A stretch of DNA of 42,708 nucleotides from a virus (IMGVR_UViG_3300036846_000868:1-42708); one strand, 5' to 3'; positions 22,209-29,592 are shown, numbered from the stretch's first letter. The notes: generated by a model not told the origin, from the sequence alone. Numbers and translations: made by a program.

Positions 22209-22411
22209 TGAATGACGTGGACACATTGATCGCCATGCTATCGCGCGCGGGTGTGCCGCACCGCGTGACTGTAGAGGACGGCTGTACCAACATCGAAATC
22301 GAAGCGGACGGCGTATCGGATACCGGGCCGCTCACCGGCTACAGCGGGTTCACCGCGACGTTCGAATTTGATCGCGTTGGGTTGCTGCGATGCGTCGGGA
22401 TTTGGGAGTAA
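22208..22411 (+). CDS. Small acidic protein, unknown
   Basis: A 67-residue protein joined to the cold-shock gene by a TGATG junction. An amphipathic helix (VDTLIAMLSRAG) is followed by alternating strands (HRVTVEDGCTNIEIEADG, FTATFEFDRVGLLRCVGIW). It has the look of a single small alpha/beta domain. Codon use is somewhat less GC-rich than neighbours. No family recognised. Confidence 0.6.
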   Translation: MNDVDTLIAMLSRAGVPHRVTVEDGCTNIEIEADGVSDTGPLTGYSGFTATFEFDRVGLLRCVGIWE

Positions 22412-22478
22412 TCGAACAGGGCGCACTTCTGGTTTTTACGCCTCAAACGGGGTCGCGAAACCGGAAGTTCGAGCGGCG

Positions 22479-22877
22479 ATGATGCGCGTGCGCACCCGCA
22501 TCGGCCCGTCCGACATTCAGGGACTCGGCCTGTTTGCGCTGCAGCCGATCACTAAGGGCCAGACCGTGTGGGAGCTCGACGAGGATCTCGACCGCGTGTT
22601 GACCTACGCCGAGTATCGACGGCACCCGCCACTGGTCCGGCGCTGGATGAACCGGTTCGTGTATCAGAGCCGCACGTCGCGGGTCATCATCTTCTACAGC
22701 GACGACGCGCGGTTTATCAATCACCAACCGGTGGCCGTCGCGACGGTGCGCAGCATTCCGGACCGACTGAAGGTGGCGATCCGGGATATCGCGGTGGGGG
22801 AAGAGTTGACCGAGGACTACGACATCATCGAGCGCCCGCATTGGCATCCGTACACGCGCGCGGCCGAAGGACGGTGA
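22479..22877 (+). CDS. SET-domain protein, putative lysine methyltransferase
   Basis: A 132-residue protein with SDIQGLGLFALQPITKGQTVWEL (the GxG SAM-binding turn), DDARFINHQ (the NH motif, with Gln instead of the usual Ser), and IAVGEELTEDYD (the GEELT-DY strand-knot that houses the catalytic tyrosine). Order and length match small SET domains lacking separate pre- and post-SET zinc parts. Family members transfer methyl groups to lysine side chains. The likely target here would be a host or phage nucleoid, ribosomal or regulatory protein. ATG 22479 or 22482 could be the start. It overlaps the HNH gene that follows. Confidence 0.8.
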   Translation: MMRVRTRIGPSDIQGLGLFALQPITKGQTVWELDEDLDRVLTYAEYRRHPPLVRRWMNRFVYQSRTSRVIIFYSDDARFINHQPVAVATVRSIPDRLKVAIRDIAVGEELTEDYDIIERPHWHPYTRAAEGR

Positions 22878-23212
22878 TGTCGCTCGCGCAGTCGTGTCCA
22901 CACCCACACTGTGGTCGAGCCGTCGTACGGGAGGGACGCTGCGCCCGACACCAGCGCCCGAGCGCGGCCGCGCGCGGCTACGGCGGCGAGTGGACGGCGG
23001 TTGCCCGCGCGTGGGTTCGAGCGCATCCGTGGTGTGGCGAGCGGCTCGACGGTCGGCTCTACGCCGAGCATAGCCTCTGTGTGCAGCAGGGCGAACGCGT
23101 GCGCGCGCGGATCGCGGATCACATCCGGTCGCTGGCGCGTGACGGCGCGCGGCTCGACCCGGCCAACCTCCAATCACTGTGCGTCAGGTGCAACCGGGTG
23201 AAGGGAGGATGA
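22877..23212 (+). CDS. HNH endonuclease with N-terminal zinc knuckle
   Basis: A 111-residue protein. The N-terminal part has CPHPHCGR...CARHQ, a likely zinc site typical of phage HNH proteins; the C-terminal part has ADHIRSLARDGARLDPANLQ followed by LCVRCNRVKGG, the HNH metal-finger with His82, Asn97 and Asn106. Small HNH proteins of this type are often needed for terminase cleavage, although this one is 7 kb from the terminase. Coupled to the SET gene by TGATG. Confidence 0.85.
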   Translation: MSLAQSCPHPHCGRAVVREGRCARHQRPSAAARGYGGEWTAVARAWVRAHPWCGERLDGRLYAEHSLCVQQGERVRARIADHIRSLARDGARLDPANLQSLCVRCNRVKGG

Positions 23213-23610
23213 GCTCTCGTACGCGTCGAGCGCGCGTAACTCTAACGAAGCGAACGACTTACGGTCGATTCCGCTATCGTATAGTAACGAAACGAGTTAC
23301 GACGAACGTCGCTAAGTCGAATCGAGAGAACGACTTACATGACTTGCGCCGGGTGGGGGGGATGCAAATCGCTGGAACCGCAACGGCGTCCGCAACCGTC
23401 CCGAGGTCGCTCACGTGCCCGCGAAATTCGGTAGGGGGTCGTTACAACCGGCTGCAAGGCGCTGCCGCGCGTTGTCGGAGGGGGGGGGTATATACCCCTA
23501 GCCGAACGTCGGGATCGCCTCGTACAGCGAACGGCAGGCTCGTTTCCAGCCGTTTGCGACTCGGTTCGGAGGGACGCCATGGAGCTCGGGCTGAAAAGTC
23601 GCCTCGATGA
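23209..23610 (+). CDS. Doubtful basic ORF after the HNH gene
   Basis: An in-frame ATG overlaps the HNH stop as ATGA, the usual coupling here, and the first 45 codons give a very basic protein (RTRRARVTLTKRTTYGRFRYR). After that the sequence has no coding character and runs 32 bases into the next gene. The DNA also carries regularly spaced repeats, so I think regulation is the more likely use. Confidence 0.2.
   Translation: MSSRTRRARVTLTKRTTYGRFRYRIVTKRVTTNVAKSNRENDLHDLRRVGGMQIAGTATASATVPRSLTCPRNSVGGRYNRLQGAAARCRRGGVYTPSRTSGSPRTANGRLVSSRLRLGSEGRHGARAEKSPR
23253..23338 (+). repeat. Three AACGA(C/G)TTAC repeats at 38-base spacing
   Basis: Copies at 23253-23262, 23291-23300 and 23329-23338. The 38-base interval is not a multiple of 3, arguing against a protein repeat, and is between 3.5 and 4 helical turns. 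The units resemble binding sites for a regulator or initiator. Confidence 0.7.
23485..23498. promoter_or_regulatory. Perfect 14-bp palindrome GGGGTATATACCCC
   Basis: A perfect palindrome at the end of a 9-G run, about 80 bases upstream of the PAPS-reductase-like gene. It could be an operator; the lack of a loop and U-run argues against a terminator. Confidence 0.5.
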
Positions 23611-24409
23611 TCAAGAACCGTGGCAGCGGTGCGCCGCGACCGCGTTGGACACCATCGACCGGGCGGCGTTCGACGACAAGGTGGCGCGGCTCATCGACGA
23701 GGTGCGTCAGGTCGCCAAGACGCAACGCGTCGGGTACGGCTGGTCCGGGGGGAAGGACTCGCAGGCGCTTCGCTGGATCATGGAGCAGGCCGGGGTCGAG
23801 CGGTCGGTGCTCGGCGTGACGCCCGACTTGGAATTTCCGGCGATGGTGCAGTGGTACGCGGCGCACATGCCGGAGGGCTGCGACGTGATCGAGCAACCGG
23901 CGTTCGATATGCGCTGGATCCGGGCCAACCCCGAGATGTTGTTTCCACGTGGAACACGGGGTACGGAGTGGTTCGGGGTCGCGCGGCGCTCGTGGCGGCA
24001 GTTCGCCAAATACGAACGGCTCCACGTGCTCGTGCTCGGCCGGCGTCGGAAGGACGACAACTACATCGGGCCCCCGGGCACCGACCGCTATCTCGACCGC
24101 GAGGGCGTGCTGCGCTGGTCGCCGCTCGGGCTGTGGACGCACGAAGAAGTCTTCGCGCTCATCGCGCAACAGCAGCTCGCGATGCCGCCGTGCTACGACT
24201 GGCCGCGCGGCTACGTAACGGGGACCGGCGCCTGGGCGTCGCGTGACGCCGTGTGGCAGAAGACGACGACCGACCCCGACCACCAACTGGCGCTCGACCG
24301 CGACCACGGCTTCGCGGAATGCTGGGCGATTGACGCCGACACAATTCGCGCAGCCGCCGACCGGCTCCCCGCCGCGCGCGAGTGGATGCAGCGACACGAA
24401 AAGGAGTGA
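23579..24409 (+). CDS. PAPS-reductase-like (adenine nucleotide alpha-hydrolase) protein
   Basis: A 276-residue protein with the PP-loop GWSGGKDSQALRW (SGGKDS at residues 56-61), then the VTPDLEFPAMVQWYAAHMPEG and LWTHEEVFALI blocks of the phosphoadenosine-phosphosulfate reductase superfamily. The classical C-terminal ECGLH cysteine is not found, so it is unlikely to reduce PAPS; activation of a substrate by adenylation, as in DndC-type or tRNA-thiolation enzymes, is more plausible. First gene of the 23579-28145 operon, after a regulatory-looking gap. Confidence 0.85.
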   Translation: MELGLKSRLDDQEPWQRCAATALDTIDRAAFDDKVARLIDEVRQVAKTQRVGYGWSGGKDSQALRWIMEQAGVERSVLGVTPDLEFPAMVQWYAAHMPEGCDVIEQPAFDMRWIRANPEMLFPRGTRGTEWFGVARRSWRQFAKYERLHVLVLGRRRKDDNYIGPPGTDRYLDREGVLRWSPLGLWTHEEVFALIAQQQLAMPPCYDWPRGYVTGTGAWASRDAVWQKTTTDPDHQLALDRDHGFAECWAIDADTIRAAADRLPAAREWMQRHEKE

Positions 24410-24411
24410 CG

Positions 24412-25077
24412 ATGACGAAGCCCACACCGACGACGACGACGACCACGGTTGACCAACTCAAGCCCGACCCGCACAACCGCCGCCGCCACACGCCGCGCAA
24501 TCTCGAGATGATCGGGGCGTCGCTCAAGGACGTCGGCGCCGCGCGCTCGATTGTGATTGACGAACACGACGAGGTCCTCGCGGGCAACGGCGTGCTCGAA
24601 GCGGCGCCGGGCGCGGGTATCTCGAAGGTGCAGATTGTCGAGGTCGAGGGCGACACGATCATCGCGGTGCGCCGCCGGGGACTCACCGACGCGCAAAAGC
24701 GCAACCTCGCGCTGTTCGACAACCGCGCGGCGGAGCTCGCCGAGTGGAATATCGACCAACTCGACGCCGATAAGCAGGCGGGGATCGACCTGAAGCCCTT
24801 CTGGACGCCCGAGGAGCTCGACGCGCTCGCCTCGAACGCGTCCGCTAACGACATCGTGCGCGCCGCGGCCGAGCCCGGAACCGAGCCCGAGGGCACGGCG
24901 GCGGTGACGACGGGCGACTTTCAGACGTTCTCGTGTCCGTTGACGGTCGATCAGGAGCGGACCGTGCGCGCCGCCTTGCGCGCCGCGCGGCGCATCTACT
25001 CGGTGACGACGGCCGGCGACGCGCTCACCAAGGCGCTCGAAGCGTGGAGCCTCGCCGCCGAAGCGAGCCACGCGTGA
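24412..25077 (+). CDS. ParB/Srx-fold nuclease-like protein
   Basis: A 221-residue protein starting at ATG 24412 with AAGGAG upstream. Residues 13-65 (VDQLKPDPHNRRRHTPRNLEMI, then VLAGNGVLEAA) match the ParB N-terminal/sulfiredoxin-like domain, with the GNG taking the place of the G-E/H-R nucleotide-binding turn. A helical middle (TDAQKRNLALFDNRAAELAEW) resembles ParB-like proteins next to phage DNA methyltransferases. The C-terminus is alanine-rich and helical. It lies between two PAPS-reductase-like genes and overlaps the second by GTGA. Confidence 0.85.
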   Translation: MTKPTPTTTTTTVDQLKPDPHNRRRHTPRNLEMIGASLKDVGAARSIVIDEHDEVLAGNGVLEAAPGAGISKVQIVEVEGDTIIAVRRRGLTDAQKRNLALFDNRAAELAEWNIDQLDADKQAGIDLKPFWTPEELDALASNASANDIVRAAAEPGTEPEGTAAVTTGDFQTFSCPLTVDQERTVRAALRAARRIYSVTTAGDALTKALEAWSLAAEASHA

Positions 25078-26228
25078 AAGCGATCATCCATAAGAAGCAC
25101 ACCGTCGACCGAAGCTGTCTGGAGCTCGCCCGCGAGCGTATCGCGTACCTCTTCGAGCACTTCGATCACGTCGTCGTGGCGTTCTCGGGCGGCAAGGATT
25201 CGACCGTCTGTCTCAACCTCGCGCTCGAACAGGCGCGCGCGCTGGGTCGGTTGCCGCTCGACGTGTACTCGTTCGATGAAGAGGCGATCCCGCCGGAGAC
25301 CGTCGACTACATGACGCGCGTCGCTGCGAACCCCGAGATTCGGTTCCGTTGGTTCTGTGTCCCCATCGAACATCGTAACGCCTGCTCCACGACCTCGACC
25401 TACTGGTACCCGTGGGAGCCCGAGGCGCGCGACCGCTGGGTCCGCGAGCTCCCGCCGACGGCGATTACCGACTACCCGGGGTTCACGCGCGCCGGGATTC
25501 GCGAGCAGATGCCCGCGATTTTCACCGCCGCCGACGGTACGCTCGCCAACATCATGGGCATCCGGGCGCTCGAAAGCCTCTCGCGCTACAGCGCCATCGC
25601 GATGAAGACCGGATTCCTCGCGTTCATGTCGCAGGCAGTCCTGCCGTACGGCAAGAACGCGTACCCGATCTACGACTGGACGTTGGAAGATGTGTGGCTC
25701 GCGCCGCTGCAACAGGGCTGGGACTACAACCGCGCCTACGACGTGATGGAAGCGTGCGGCGTCGCCCGCTTCGATCAGCGGTGCGCGCCCCCGTACGGCG
25801 AGCAGTCTATCCGGCGGCTCTTCACCTACAAGCTCTGTTGGCCGCACCTGTGGCAGAAGATGGTCGACCGTGTGCCAGGCGCCGCGACCGGCGCGCGCTA
25901 CGGACGGACCGACCTTTACGGCGTCGGCATCGAGAAGGACGACCTACCCGACGGCCTGACGTGGCGCGAGTGGACGATGGAAACGCTGCGGCTACTGCCG
26001 CCCGACAACCGGCGCGAAGCGGCCGGCGCGATCAAGGTCGGCATCAGCATCCATCGCAACCGCGCGGGCGCGACGACGCCGATTCCCGACGCCGTGCCGC
26101 ACCCGGTGTCCGGGTTCTGCTGGAAGACGCTGTACCTGCCCGCGAAGGTGGGCGGCAACAAGTTCGGGCGCATCTCGCAGAAAATCGCCAACCGCGCCAT
26201 CAAGGAGCGCCGCAAACATGGGCACTGA
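25074..26228 (+). CDS. ibrA-like: IbrA-like PAPS-reductase family protein (DUF3440-type)
   Basis: A 384-residue protein from a GTG that overlaps the preceding stop. SGGKDS lies at residues 38-43 (VVVAFSGGKDSTVCLNLALEQ), followed by FDEEAIPPETVDYM and FRWFCVPIEHRNACS. These phrases are characteristic of IbrA, the PAPS-reductase-like half of the IbrA/IbrB pair first described from an E. coli prophage-associated locus that activates Eib surface proteins. The C-terminal 100 residues (YGRTDLYGVGIEKDD...GFCWKTLYLPAKVGG) are an added domain, basic at the end. It is directly coupled to the IbrB-like gene. Confidence 0.87.
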   Translation: MKAIIHKKHTVDRSCLELARERIAYLFEHFDHVVVAFSGGKDSTVCLNLALEQARALGRLPLDVYSFDEEAIPPETVDYMTRVAANPEIRFRWFCVPIEHRNACSTTSTYWYPWEPEARDRWVRELPPTAITDYPGFTRAGIREQMPAIFTAADGTLANIMGIRALESLSRYSAIAMKTGFLAFMSQAVLPYGKNAYPIYDWTLEDVWLAPLQQGWDYNRAYDVMEACGVARFDQRCAPPYGEQSIRRLFTYKLCWPHLWQKMVDRVPGAATGARYGRTDLYGVGIEKDDLPDGLTWREWTMETLRLLPPDNRREAAGAIKVGISIHRNRAGATTPIPDAVPHPVSGFCWKTLYLPAKVGGNKFGRISQKIANRAIKERRKHGH

Positions 26229-26739
26229 CGGTCAGCCGATCAGCCGCGTCGAATGGGTGCCGGTAGACTCGCTCGCCGCCAACGACTACAACCCGAACAT
26301 GCAGCCGCCTCCGGAGTTTCGACTCCTGAAGATCAGCCTGCTCGAAGACGGGTGGACGCAGCCCATCGTCGTCTTCGATGACGGGAGCGGCGCGAAGCCC
26401 ATCATCGTCGACGGCGAGCATCGCTGGCGCGTCGTCCGCGAAGACGCCGATATCCGCGCGCGGACCGAGGGCCTCGTGCCCATCGTTCGAATCGTCAAGG
26501 AGCGGCGACACTTGATGATGTCCACGATTCGGCACAACCGCGCGCGCGGCGAACACACCGTCAAGCAGATGGCCGGCATCGTGCGCGAGCTCCTCGAAGC
26601 CGGGGAAGCGGTGGACGATATCTGCTTCCTGATGCAGATGGAGGTGGAAGAGGTCGAGCGGCTCGCCGACAGCGCCGGGATGCCGACGCGCGTCACCCGG
26701 GGGCTCAGCGACTACTCGAAAGGATGGGAACCGCGATGA
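26218..26739 (+). CDS. ibrB-like: IbrB-like ParB-domain protein
   Basis: A 173-residue protein with AAGGAG-type site before ATG 26218, overlapping IbrA by 11 bases. VEWVPVDSLAANDYNPN, SLLEDGWTQPIVV and IIVDGEHRWRVV (residues 11-72) form a compact ParB-type domain; IbrB proteins have this same order. HNRARGEHTVKQMAGIVREL then gives a helix-turn-helix-like part. Together with IbrA it is the second PAPS-like plus ParB-like pair in the operon. Confidence 0.87.
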   Translation: MGTDGQPISRVEWVPVDSLAANDYNPNMQPPPEFRLLKISLLEDGWTQPIVVFDDGSGAKPIIVDGEHRWRVVREDADIRARTEGLVPIVRIVKERRHLMMSTIRHNRARGEHTVKQMAGIVRELLEAGEAVDDICFLMQMEVEEVERLADSAGMPTRVTRGLSDYSKGWEPR

Positions 26740-28145
26740 ATCCCGACCACGTACGGGCCGTTCGCACCGCCGCGCAGTGCGTGACGCGCGATCTGTCGCT
26801 GGCGCTCATCGAGCAGCAGACACAGGAGGCCATTACTGCGACCGGGCGCGGGCTCGATCTGGCCGACGCCGACTTGTCGAATCTGGATTGTCGCGGGTTC
26901 AACCTGTCCTACGCCACGCTCAACCGCGCCGCGCTGCACGGCAGCAAGTTCGACGAGGCGGACCTGACCGCCGCGACGCTCATTTGTCCGGGGCTCGAGC
27001 GGACCTCCTTTCGGCGGGCGAACCTGCGCGGCGTCTACGTCCACGCGCTGGCCGCGCAAGTCTGCAACTTCGATGAGGCGAATCTCGATGCGATGCTCGA
27101 TGGCACTGGCTCGCTCTTCCACGGGTGCTCGATGAAAGGTACGTCGCTCGTCGGCGCGCGGCTGGCCGGCGCGACGTTCTATCAGTGCGACCTGAGCCGC
27201 GCGCATCTGTCGGGCGCGACGCTCCAAGGTGCCACGATCAACGAGTGCGTAATGACGAGCGCCGATCTGGATCGCACGGACGTCTCGCAGCTCACGATCA
27301 CGAAGTGCGTCATGACGTCCGTCTCGCTGGCGTGCGCGGCTGGCGACGGACTCGTCATCCAGCGACCGACAGCGGCGACGAATCTGACACTGACCGGCGC
27401 GTCGCTGCCCGGTCTTCGACTCGCCCATGTACGCACGCGCGGCCTCGTGGCGCTCGACCTCGCGGCCACCAACCTCGACATGGAGGATTGCTGGTGTAGA
27501 GATGCGACGTTTCATCGCGCGTCCCTCGGTAACGCGCGTATGGTGCATTGCACGTTCGAGACAACAACCTTCGAGAACGCCAAGCTAACGGGCGCGCAAC
27601 TGCGTAGCTGCGTCTTCGCGCGCGTCACGTTTGAGCGCGCCGACGGCGAGAATCTCAGCGCGGTCGAGACGTCGATGATTGCAGCGAATCTGACTAATTT
27701 CGCGGGACGCGCGGCCGTCTTCCGCGACTGCGACCTCACCGACGCGAACCTCTCGGGCGCGTATCTATACCGCGCGATGCTGACCGGCGATCCGCCCGCC
27801 GCCATGTCGCTCGTGCGCGCCTCGCTCAACGGCGCGAATCTCGTGCAGGCGTATATCGCCGCCGACTGTAGCCACGGCGATTGGCGCGGCGCGAAGTGCG
27901 CGTACGCGCGGCTGAATCAGGCGACGTTTCGGCGCGCGGACTTGTCCGGGGCGGGACTCTACGAGGCCTCGCTCGTTAAGACCAACTTCACCGACGCGCG
28001 CCTCGTGGGGGTACAGCCGCCGTTTTTTGCCGACCGCTGCGCCGGACTCGAAGCGGCGCTCTACGTGGTCGGCGCGCAGGCCGCGCTCGACTGTGTGCAG
28101 CGGGGGAAGGCGGTGACGAGTGTGGGAAGCTCGGGGTCGACGTGA
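26736..28145 (+). CDS. Pentapeptide-repeat protein
   Basis: A 469-residue protein built largely of A(D/N)LXX-type repeats (ADLSNLDCRGFNLSYATLNR, ANLRGVYVHA, ADLSGAGLYEASLVKTNF and many more), which fold as a right-handed quadrilateral beta-helix. Start ATG 26736 overlaps the IbrB stop as ATGA. Family members such as Qnr and MfpA mimic DNA and protect or inhibit gyrase; many others have no known role. Two or three less regular stretches interrupt the coil. Being the last gene of the PAPS/ParB operon, it may shield DNA or a topoisomerase, but no partner is shown by sequence. Confidence 0.88.
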   Translation: MNPDHVRAVRTAAQCVTRDLSLALIEQQTQEAITATGRGLDLADADLSNLDCRGFNLSYATLNRAALHGSKFDEADLTAATLICPGLERTSFRRANLRGVYVHALAAQVCNFDEANLDAMLDGTGSLFHGCSMKGTSLVGARLAGATFYQCDLSRAHLSGATLQGATINECVMTSADLDRTDVSQLTITKCVMTSVSLACAAGDGLVIQRPTAATNLTLTGASLPGLRLAHVRTRGLVALDLAATNLDMEDCWCRDATFHRASLGNARMVHCTFETTTFENAKLTGAQLRSCVFARVTFERADGENLSAVETSMIAANLTNFAGRAAVFRDCDLTDANLSGAYLYRAMLTGDPPAAMSLVRASLNGANLVQAYIAADCSHGDWRGAKCAYARLNQATFRRADLSGAGLYEASLVKTNFTDARLVGVQPPFFADRCAGLEAALYVVGAQAALDCVQRGKAVTSVGSSGST

Positions 28146-28156
28146 GGGGAGGGGAA

Positions 28157-28181
28157 CCGGTGACGCGCGGGGCGCCACCGG
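28157..28181. terminator. Hairpin between convergent operons
   Basis: CCGGTG (28157-28162) pairs with CACCGG across a GC-rich centre, between the stop of the pentapeptide gene and the minus-strand island. There is no T-run, so Rho-independent termination is uncertain. Confidence 0.5.
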
Positions 28182-28194
28182 CTGAGAGGGATGA

Positions 28195-28431
28195 TTACTT
28201 GTCGGCGGGTTTCTGCCAGCGCCACGTGACGCCGGAGCAGGTCGCGTCGAGTCGGGCGTCTTTGTGACCGCCGTGGACGGGTTCGCCGCACGTGGTGCAG
28301 ACGCGTCCGGGGCGTCCCCCGCGCTTCGCGTTCGCGCGACGGGCCCGATGCTGCGCTTTGGTGCCAGCCTGTCCGCCGAGCCGCCCGAGGGCGACGGCGG
28401 CGGCGTTGGGTTTCGGTCGTTTGTTGGTCAT
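28195..28431 (-). CDS. Small basic zinc-finger protein
   Basis: A 78-residue protein: a basic helical N-terminus (AAAVALGRLGGQAGTKAQHR, RRANAKRGGRPGR) followed by CTTCGEPVHGG and DATCSG, a probable zinc knuckle. The AAVALGRLGGxxG and KRGGRPG phrases recur in many small bacterial and phage proteins of unknown role. Last gene of the minus-strand island. Confidence 0.7.
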   Translation of the reverse strand: MTNKRPKPNAAAVALGRLGGQAGTKAQHRARRANAKRGGRPGRVCTTCGEPVHGGHKDARLDATCSGVTWRWQKPADK

Positions 28432-28476
28432 GGGTTTAGCCTATCATCCGAGCCGCTCTGGATTCGAGAGGGAACA

Positions 28477-28617
28477 CTAACCACGATTCGTCCATCCGGG
28501 CCTCGCTCCGAGCTCGCGTCCGCGTTGGCGCCGCTTCTGACTCGCGAGACACTCGATTACGACGCGGCGAACCAAGACCACGACGAACAACAGCGACAAC
28601 GGCAAAAATATGATCAT
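28477..28617 (-). CDS. Tiny membrane protein
   Basis: A 46-residue frame starting 3 bases after the DUF3768 stop. One hydrophobic helix (MIIFLPLSLLFVVVLVRRVV) is followed by a strongly basic cytoplasmic tail (ASQKRRQRGRELGARPG). No family recognised. Spacing and orientation fit the island. Confidence 0.5.
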   Translation of the reverse strand: MIIFLPLSLLFVVVLVRRVVIECLASQKRRQRGRELGARPGWTNRG

Positions 28618-28620
28618 GGG

Positions 28621-28968
28621 TCAGTACTCCGTAGCAAACATGATGGTCAGGACGCGGTAGCAGGATGCCGCCGGGTCGTCGGCGCCGTAGGTGAGCGAGT
28701 CGTCCGCGTAGTAGTCGATTTTCCAGAGGATGCGCTCGCCGTCGACGTCGAGGCCGGCGCAGTCGTGCTCCCCGTAGGGATCGTTGTCGGTCGTGAAGTC
28801 GGTGAACCGCACGACGGCCCCGAGAATCGCTCCGAGGCGCTCCGACGAGAGACCCGCGATGCCGCTGGTCATAACGACCCGGCCGCGCACCGGGCTCCCC
28901 ATGCTGAGGGTCTGTCGGAAGGCGTCGTTGAGCGGCGCCAGGACCGAGGGACGAGAGGGACGCGCCAT
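28621..28968 (-). CDS. DUF3768-family protein
   Basis: A 115-residue protein with VVMTSGIAGLSSERLGAIL, VRFTDFTTDNDPYGEHDCAGL, ERILWKIDYYAD and SCYRVLTIMFATEY, the full conserved series of DUF3768, a family of unknown function frequent in alpha-proteobacteria and their plasmids and phages. The conserved DNDPxGEHD and WKIDYY blocks are intact. It begins directly after the upstream stop. Confidence 0.9.
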   Translation of the reverse strand: MARPSRPSVLAPLNDAFRQTLSMGSPVRGRVVMTSGIAGLSSERLGAILGAVVRFTDFTTDNDPYGEHDCAGLDVDGERILWKIDYYADDSLTYGADDPAASCYRVLTIMFATEY

Positions 28969-29160
28969 CTAGCGGGCTCCCTTCGTCTCGGCGGCAATCG
29001 CCGCGCGGCGCTTGTCCTGCTCGGCGGCGAGACGCTCCGCGATGGGGAGCGCCTCGGTAAGCAGGTCGAGGAACGCGGGCTCGCTGATCCGGTGCTCGAT
29101 GGTGTCGATGACGACCACGACGGAGCTCCCGGCGCGATAGATGCGATTGTTCCGTCCCAT
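28969..29160 (-). CDS. Small protein, unknown
   Basis: A 63-residue protein. A first strand pair (RIYRAGSSVVVVIDTIEHRI) is followed by a helix (FLDLLTEALPIAERLAAEQDKRRAA). Its stop adjoins the DUF3768 ATG. No family recognised. Confidence 0.6.
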   Translation of the reverse strand: MGRNNRIYRAGSSVVVVIDTIEHRISEPAFLDLLTEALPIAERLAAEQDKRRAAIAAETKGAR

Positions 29161-29235
29161 CTACCGACCCTCGGGAATGCGCGCGAGCGCCGCGTTGATG
29201 TTCGCGTGGATGGCGACCGACTGACTCCGCGTCAT
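29161..29235 (-). CDS. Possible 24-residue leader-sized ORF
   Basis: MTRSQSVAIHANINAALARI and four more residues, with an ATGA overlap with the upstream gene and a stop directly before the next gene's ATG. The perfect fit between neighbours suggests translation, but a peptide this short cannot be assigned. Confidence 0.35.
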   Translation of the reverse strand: MTRSQSVAIHANINAALARIPEGR

Positions 29236-29540
29236 CGGTCACCGGACTCGGCGACCGAGCGCAGCAGGCGCGCCGCGGCTCGGAGCTGCCGCGCGGCGTC
29301 GAGGAGCACGGTGTCGGGCGGCGGCTCCGTGTCGCCCTCTCGGTCGCGCGTGTCGAAGTCGGGACGCATCGGCTCGTCGGGCTCCGTCGCTTGCTGGCCC
29401 GAGAAGTCGTGCGTCGGCTCGCCGATGACGCCTTCCTCGCCGCCGTCCCCGTGGCACTCGCACCGGCACCCCTCGGTGACGACGGCGACCTCGCACTCGC
29501 AACACTCGCGGTATTTGATTTCGGTGGTCTTCGTGTTCAT
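29232..29540 (-). CDS. Cysteine-rich acidic protein, unknown
   Basis: A 102-residue protein starting at ATG 29540 with AGGAG upstream; longer readings are shadow. YRECCECEVAVVTEGCRCECHGDG offers six cysteines and a histidine for metal binding, followed by an acidic, proline-rich middle and an amphipathic helix (DAARQLRAAARLLRSVA). Codon use is GC-rich. Confidence 0.6.
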   Translation of the reverse strand: MNTKTTEIKYRECCECEVAVVTEGCRCECHGDGGEEGVIGEPTHDFSGQQATEPDEPMRPDFDTRDREGDTEPPPDTVLLDAARQLRAAARLLRSVAESGDR

Positions 29541-29592
29541 GTGCTCTCCTGATGTGGAAAAAAGTGGGAGCGGACGAGCCGCTCCCCGCTGG

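Larger units (their letters stand above)
23213..23578. other. 366-base intergenic region with spaced repeats and palindrome
   Basis: AT-richer at its left, G-run-rich at its right. It contains three AACGA(C/G)TTAC repeats exactly 38 bases apart, an 11-mer CGTAACTCTAA shared with the spacer at 10217, and the palindrome GGGGTATATACCCC. It separates the early operon from the PAPS/ParB operon and probably holds that operon's promoter and control sites. No convincing gene or RNA gene is seen. Confidence 0.6.

Noticed and set aside
22790-22797. GGGATATC inside the SET gene as another repressor operator
   Set aside because: A single half-site within coding sequence with no partner at the 4-base spacing; likely chance.
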